Below, one piece after another: positions 16,807 to 19,309 of a stretch of 19,309 nucleotides of DNA (its first letter is position 1; the number at the start of each line of letters is the position of its first letter). Under the pieces are notes generated by a model. The model worked only from the letters and a program-made list of their open reading frames with translations, was not told the DNA's origin and ran no database searches. Both the position numbers and the translations under genes were made by a program. This DNA comes from Isotricha intestinalis (lineage: Eukaryota > Ciliophora > Litostomatea > Vestibuliferida > Isotrichidae): NCBI GenBank assembly GCA_023807065.1, contig JAJJLU010004073.1, positions 1 through 19,309 on the forward strand, written 5' to 3'.

Positions 16807-16942
16807 TTTTATATATAAAAATTTATTTTTTTTGAATTTATTTTTTTTTGGAGATATGATATATTTTAAATTTGGAAAATAAATTATAAATTAATGTTTA
16901 TTTTCATTAAGAATAAAATTTTTAATTTTGTATATAAAAATA
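16807..16942. promoter_or_regulatory. Short bidirectional promoter spacer (Rpn2 / Asn-rich gene)
   Basis: Only 136 bases separate the minus-strand Rpn2 ATG (16806) from the plus-strand ATG at 16943. All promoter elements for the two divergent genes must lie here or inside the coding regions, implying very compact transcription control. Its sequence is T-rich near Rpn2 and A-rich near the other start, i.e. each gene has an A-rich leader on its own strand. Confidence 0.5.
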
Positions 16943-18322
16943 ATGTCAAAAACATTAATTAATATTAATAACACAGTTAAAAGAAAATCTGCTTTAATAT
17001 CAGTAAATTATTTAAAAAAATATGAATATCGTACAGAATCGGAAATAATAGTATCTACAATATTAAATAAAATATTATCATTAAGTTTAAGGAAAGCTCG
17101 ATGTGACAGAATATATAATACAATAAATGAATTTTGTTATAGTTTTATAAAATCCAAAATTGATTTATTAATAAAGGTAAATTATATAGTACAAAATGAA
17201 AATCCTATGTTAAAAAATAAAGAAAGTAATTTAACTGATAATAATATTAATACTTGGGTTGAAATAAAAGAACCTGAATCTGCTAAAAATGATAGATTTG
17301 ATTCAAGTAAAGTAAATATTATTTTTTGTGATAAAAAAAATATTCTCAATAATAAAAATATTGAAGTGATTGAAAATAATAAAAAATTAAAAAAAAGAGA
17401 ATTTCAAATTAAAATCAAAAAAAATCCCTTAATAAAAATAATAGAAGATGATAATCATAAAAGAAAAATCGGTTTTTTACCAATTCAATCTTATGATATT
17501 CCAAATATTGATGAAGAATATAATAATAATAAATATGATATTGGAAATATAAAAGAATTAAGAAATGATATGATGAATAATCAATTAAAAAAAGAAAAAG
17601 AAAAAAAAAAACAACTTTCAAAAGAATTAGAAATAAAATTAAAATTGACCAAAAAAAATTCACAAATTTTAGATTCTTCAAAATATACTTTTGATTCAAA
17701 TGGAAATATATTTCCTTTTAAAAAATATTCTTTAGATAATAATTCAAAAGAATTTTTTCATCCGAATAATAAAATTAAAACTCTTTATATAAAAGAAGCA
17801 AAAGAAAATGCTTCTTTTAAATCTCCATTAAAAGAAAATGATAATATTATTATTCAAAGTCCTAATTCAAGAAAAACAGTTAATTATGAAAAAGAAAATA
17901 ATTATAATTTAGATGGAAATTACTTATTTAAAAAAATATCGCCTGAAAAAATTGGAAATGAAATTATTCCCAGTGGAAATAATTATAAATTAATTTTACC
18001 TAATGTTGGAGTTAATATTAAATATCCTAATAAAAAAGAAAAAAAAGGAATGAAAGATTTTTCTGAATATTTTAAAAAATATACTTTAGATGATTATGAA
18101 AAAATGATAAATGAATGTATTCCAAAAAAAAATACAATATTATTTTCATCTTCGTTTGAAAATAGTTATAGTATAAATAATATATCAAATAATAATATTA
18201 ATACTTTAAATAATAATAATAATAATAATACTTTAAATAATAATATTAATACTTCAAATAATTATAATAATAATATTAATACTTCAAATAATAATAATAA
18301 TAATAATAACAATAATACTTCA

Positions 18323-18353
<31 letters not shown>

Positions 18354-18958
18354 TTTCAAATAATAATAATAATAATAATAATAATATTTCAAATAATAAT
18401 AATAATAATAATAGCTTAAATAAATTAAATTTTAATTATTATAATGATAGTTTTAATCAAAGTTTATTTCAATCTCTTTCTTCAAGAACTTTAAATAATA
18501 AATTTCTAAATGATAATCTTGATAATAGTTCAAATTTATCTTCTTCTAGATTTATATCTTCTCAATTATCAAATAAAACTATTAAATTAAATCCTAAAAT
18601 AAATTCTTCTTCTTTAAAACTTAAATTAGATAATATATCTAATTTAAATAATAATTTAGATGAAAACTCTTTTTTGAAAAAATCAATTACTTCTCGAAAT
18701 GTATTTAAAAATAAATTATATAGACATTTATCTGAAAAAAAAGATGTGTCTGATATAAATCTTTTTAATTCTAATATTATTCATAATAAAAATTGGGGAA
18801 AAAATATTTATCAAACTAATAATAATTTAAGTGCTTCTTTGAATAAACCTTCTAAACCAAATAGAAGTTCTTTTTTAAGAGAATTCGGAAGAAATATATT
18901 AAGTAAAAGAATAAAATTACCAAGACAAAGAAAAATGATAATTAATATATATAAATAA
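16943..18958 (+). CDS. Asn-repeat protein of unknown function
   Basis: 671 residues from ATG 16943 (MSKTLININN) to TAA. The frame is open slightly further upstream, but only via a TTG at 16928, so the ATG is chosen. The N-terminal ~120 residues are the most structured: a helical region (residues ~32-85, SEIIVSTILNKILSLSLRK) followed by TWVEIKEPESAKNDR (~104-118). A 'W...EP....DR' block after a helical N-terminus recalls ciliary C2orf81/DUF4639-like proteins; this is a weak, untested idea. The middle is Lys/Glu/Asn-rich, including a basic coiled-coil-like run (~210-240). Residues ~416-490 are nearly pure Asn with Thr-Ser/Ile-Ser interruptions. The rest is Ser/Asn/Leu-rich and disordered, with a basic end (KRIKLPRQRKM). 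It is head-to-head with Rpn2. Confidence 0.85.
18188..18416 (+). repeat. AAT trinucleotide repeat encoding polyasparagine
   Basis: This is an in-frame array of AAT codons broken at intervals by ACT-TCA, ATT-TCA or ATT-AAT-ACT units, giving runs of 7-10 Asn separated by Thr-Ser, Ile-Ser or Ile-Asn-Thr. Blocks of the form (tcaaataat...aat) recur several times, so the tract looks expanded by slippage and unit duplication. It is coding and length is likely to vary between strains. Confidence 0.9.
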
Positions 18959-19109
18959 ATATATTTAAGAATAAAATTAAGTTTTATATTCTTTTATTAA
19001 TAGTGTATTTATTATTAATTTTTTATAATATAATTGAATGATAGATTAATTTATATTTGTAAATTTTTTTTTTAAGATATTAGATATTTAATATTATTTG
19101 TAATTATGT
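18959..19109. other. Convergent 3' spacer
   Basis: This is the 151 bases between the stop of the Asn-rich gene and the stop of the minus-strand gene at the right edge. An imperfect inverted repeat (aagaataaaa near 18968, ttttatattctt near 18982-18993) starts about ten bases after the stop. Nothing else was seen. Confidence 0.4.
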
Positions 19110-19309
19110 TTAAGAGAAAAGTTGAATATTTCTCTTTATTTTAACTGTTCTTCTTGGAATATGAATTATTTGATTATTATAATTTGTTTCTACTTCTCTT
19201 GTATGAATTAGATTTTCTAAAATTTTTTTATCAGAATTAAATAAAGAATTAACAAAATTAAGAACTAATTGTTTTTTTAACTCTTTTAAGTGTTTCATAG
19301 TAGTAGTAA
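19110..19309 (-). CDS. 3' end of an unknown gene, truncated by the right window edge
   Basis: A minus-strand frame is open from the right edge to TAA at 19112-19110. Upstream of a Met codon at 19298 it continues as Thr codons to the edge with no stop, so this is more likely the C-terminal end of a longer protein than a 62-residue gene, though a start at 19298 cannot be excluded. The visible part is helical and basic (HLKELKKQLVLNFVNSLFN), then EVETNYNNQIIHIPRRTVKI, with normal charge balance. The family is not recognised. It converges on the Asn-rich gene. Confidence 0.55.
   Translation of the reverse strand, partial: TTTMKHLKELKKQLVLNFVNSLFNSDKKILENLIHTREVETNYNNQIIHIPRRTVKIKRNIQLFS

Noticed and set aside
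16928..16942. Upstream TTG start giving five extra residues to the Asn-rich protein
   Set aside because: TTG is not a normal start in a eukaryotic nucleus; the ATG at 16943 has an A-rich context.
1..19309. tRNA genes, rRNA, CRISPR, insertion sequences, viral genes, telomere repeats
   Set aside because: Read for T-loop-like GGTTCGA strings, GC-rich blocks, regularly spaced repeats, transposase-like frames and C4A2/C4A4-type repeats; none seen.

Overview
The window is nuclear DNA from a eukaryote with an extreme A+T bias. A ciliate that reads the standard genetic code fits best, for example an anaerobic litostome such as the rumen entodiniomorphids. Three observations support this. (1) The large K+ channel (4535-8269, minus) has the layout and wording of the cyclic-nucleotide-binding-domain K+ channels that are hugely expanded in ciliates, including a long acidic insertion inside the CNBD and a conserved tail after it. 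(2) Genes are intron-free as far as can be seen, short-spaced, and have A-rich leaders. (3) TAA (and once TAG) act as stops and Gln is CAA, so the Tetrahymena/Paramecium reassignment is absent. The taxonomic call is inference. No rRNA, tRNA, CRISPR, insertion sequence or telomere repeat was seen.

Layout, left to right: the 5' part of an unknown basic protein running off the left edge (1-291, minus); a divergent, catalytically dead-looking membrane aspartyl-protease homologue (595-1701, plus); a stretch holding a stop-riddled, protein-kinase-like reading frame (1959-2321, plus); a phosphohistidine phosphatase of the PHPT1/Janus family (2365-2718, minus); a three-module zinc-finger/B-box plus coiled-coil protein (2861-4006, minus); the CNBD K+ channel (4535-8269, minus); a probably myristoylated nucleoside-monophosphate-kinase-like protein with no P-loop (9418-10026, plus); a second, clearer aspartyl-protease pseudoenzyme with one membrane span (11206-12462, plus); the proteasome base subunit Rpn2/PSMD1 (13876-16806, minus); a 671-residue Asn-rich protein of unknown function (16943-18958, plus) head-to-head with Rpn2; and the 3' end of an unknown gene (19110-19309, minus).

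The genes do not form one pathway; this looks like ordinary, dense ciliate gene space. The unusual theme is that three proteins keep an enzyme fold but lose the catalytic signature (two aspartyl-protease-like, one NMP-kinase-like). A second theme is that several intergenic stretches contain protein-like reading frames peppered with stops, best read as decayed genes. Conserved-fold calls rest on motifs I can see by eye; no database search was possible.
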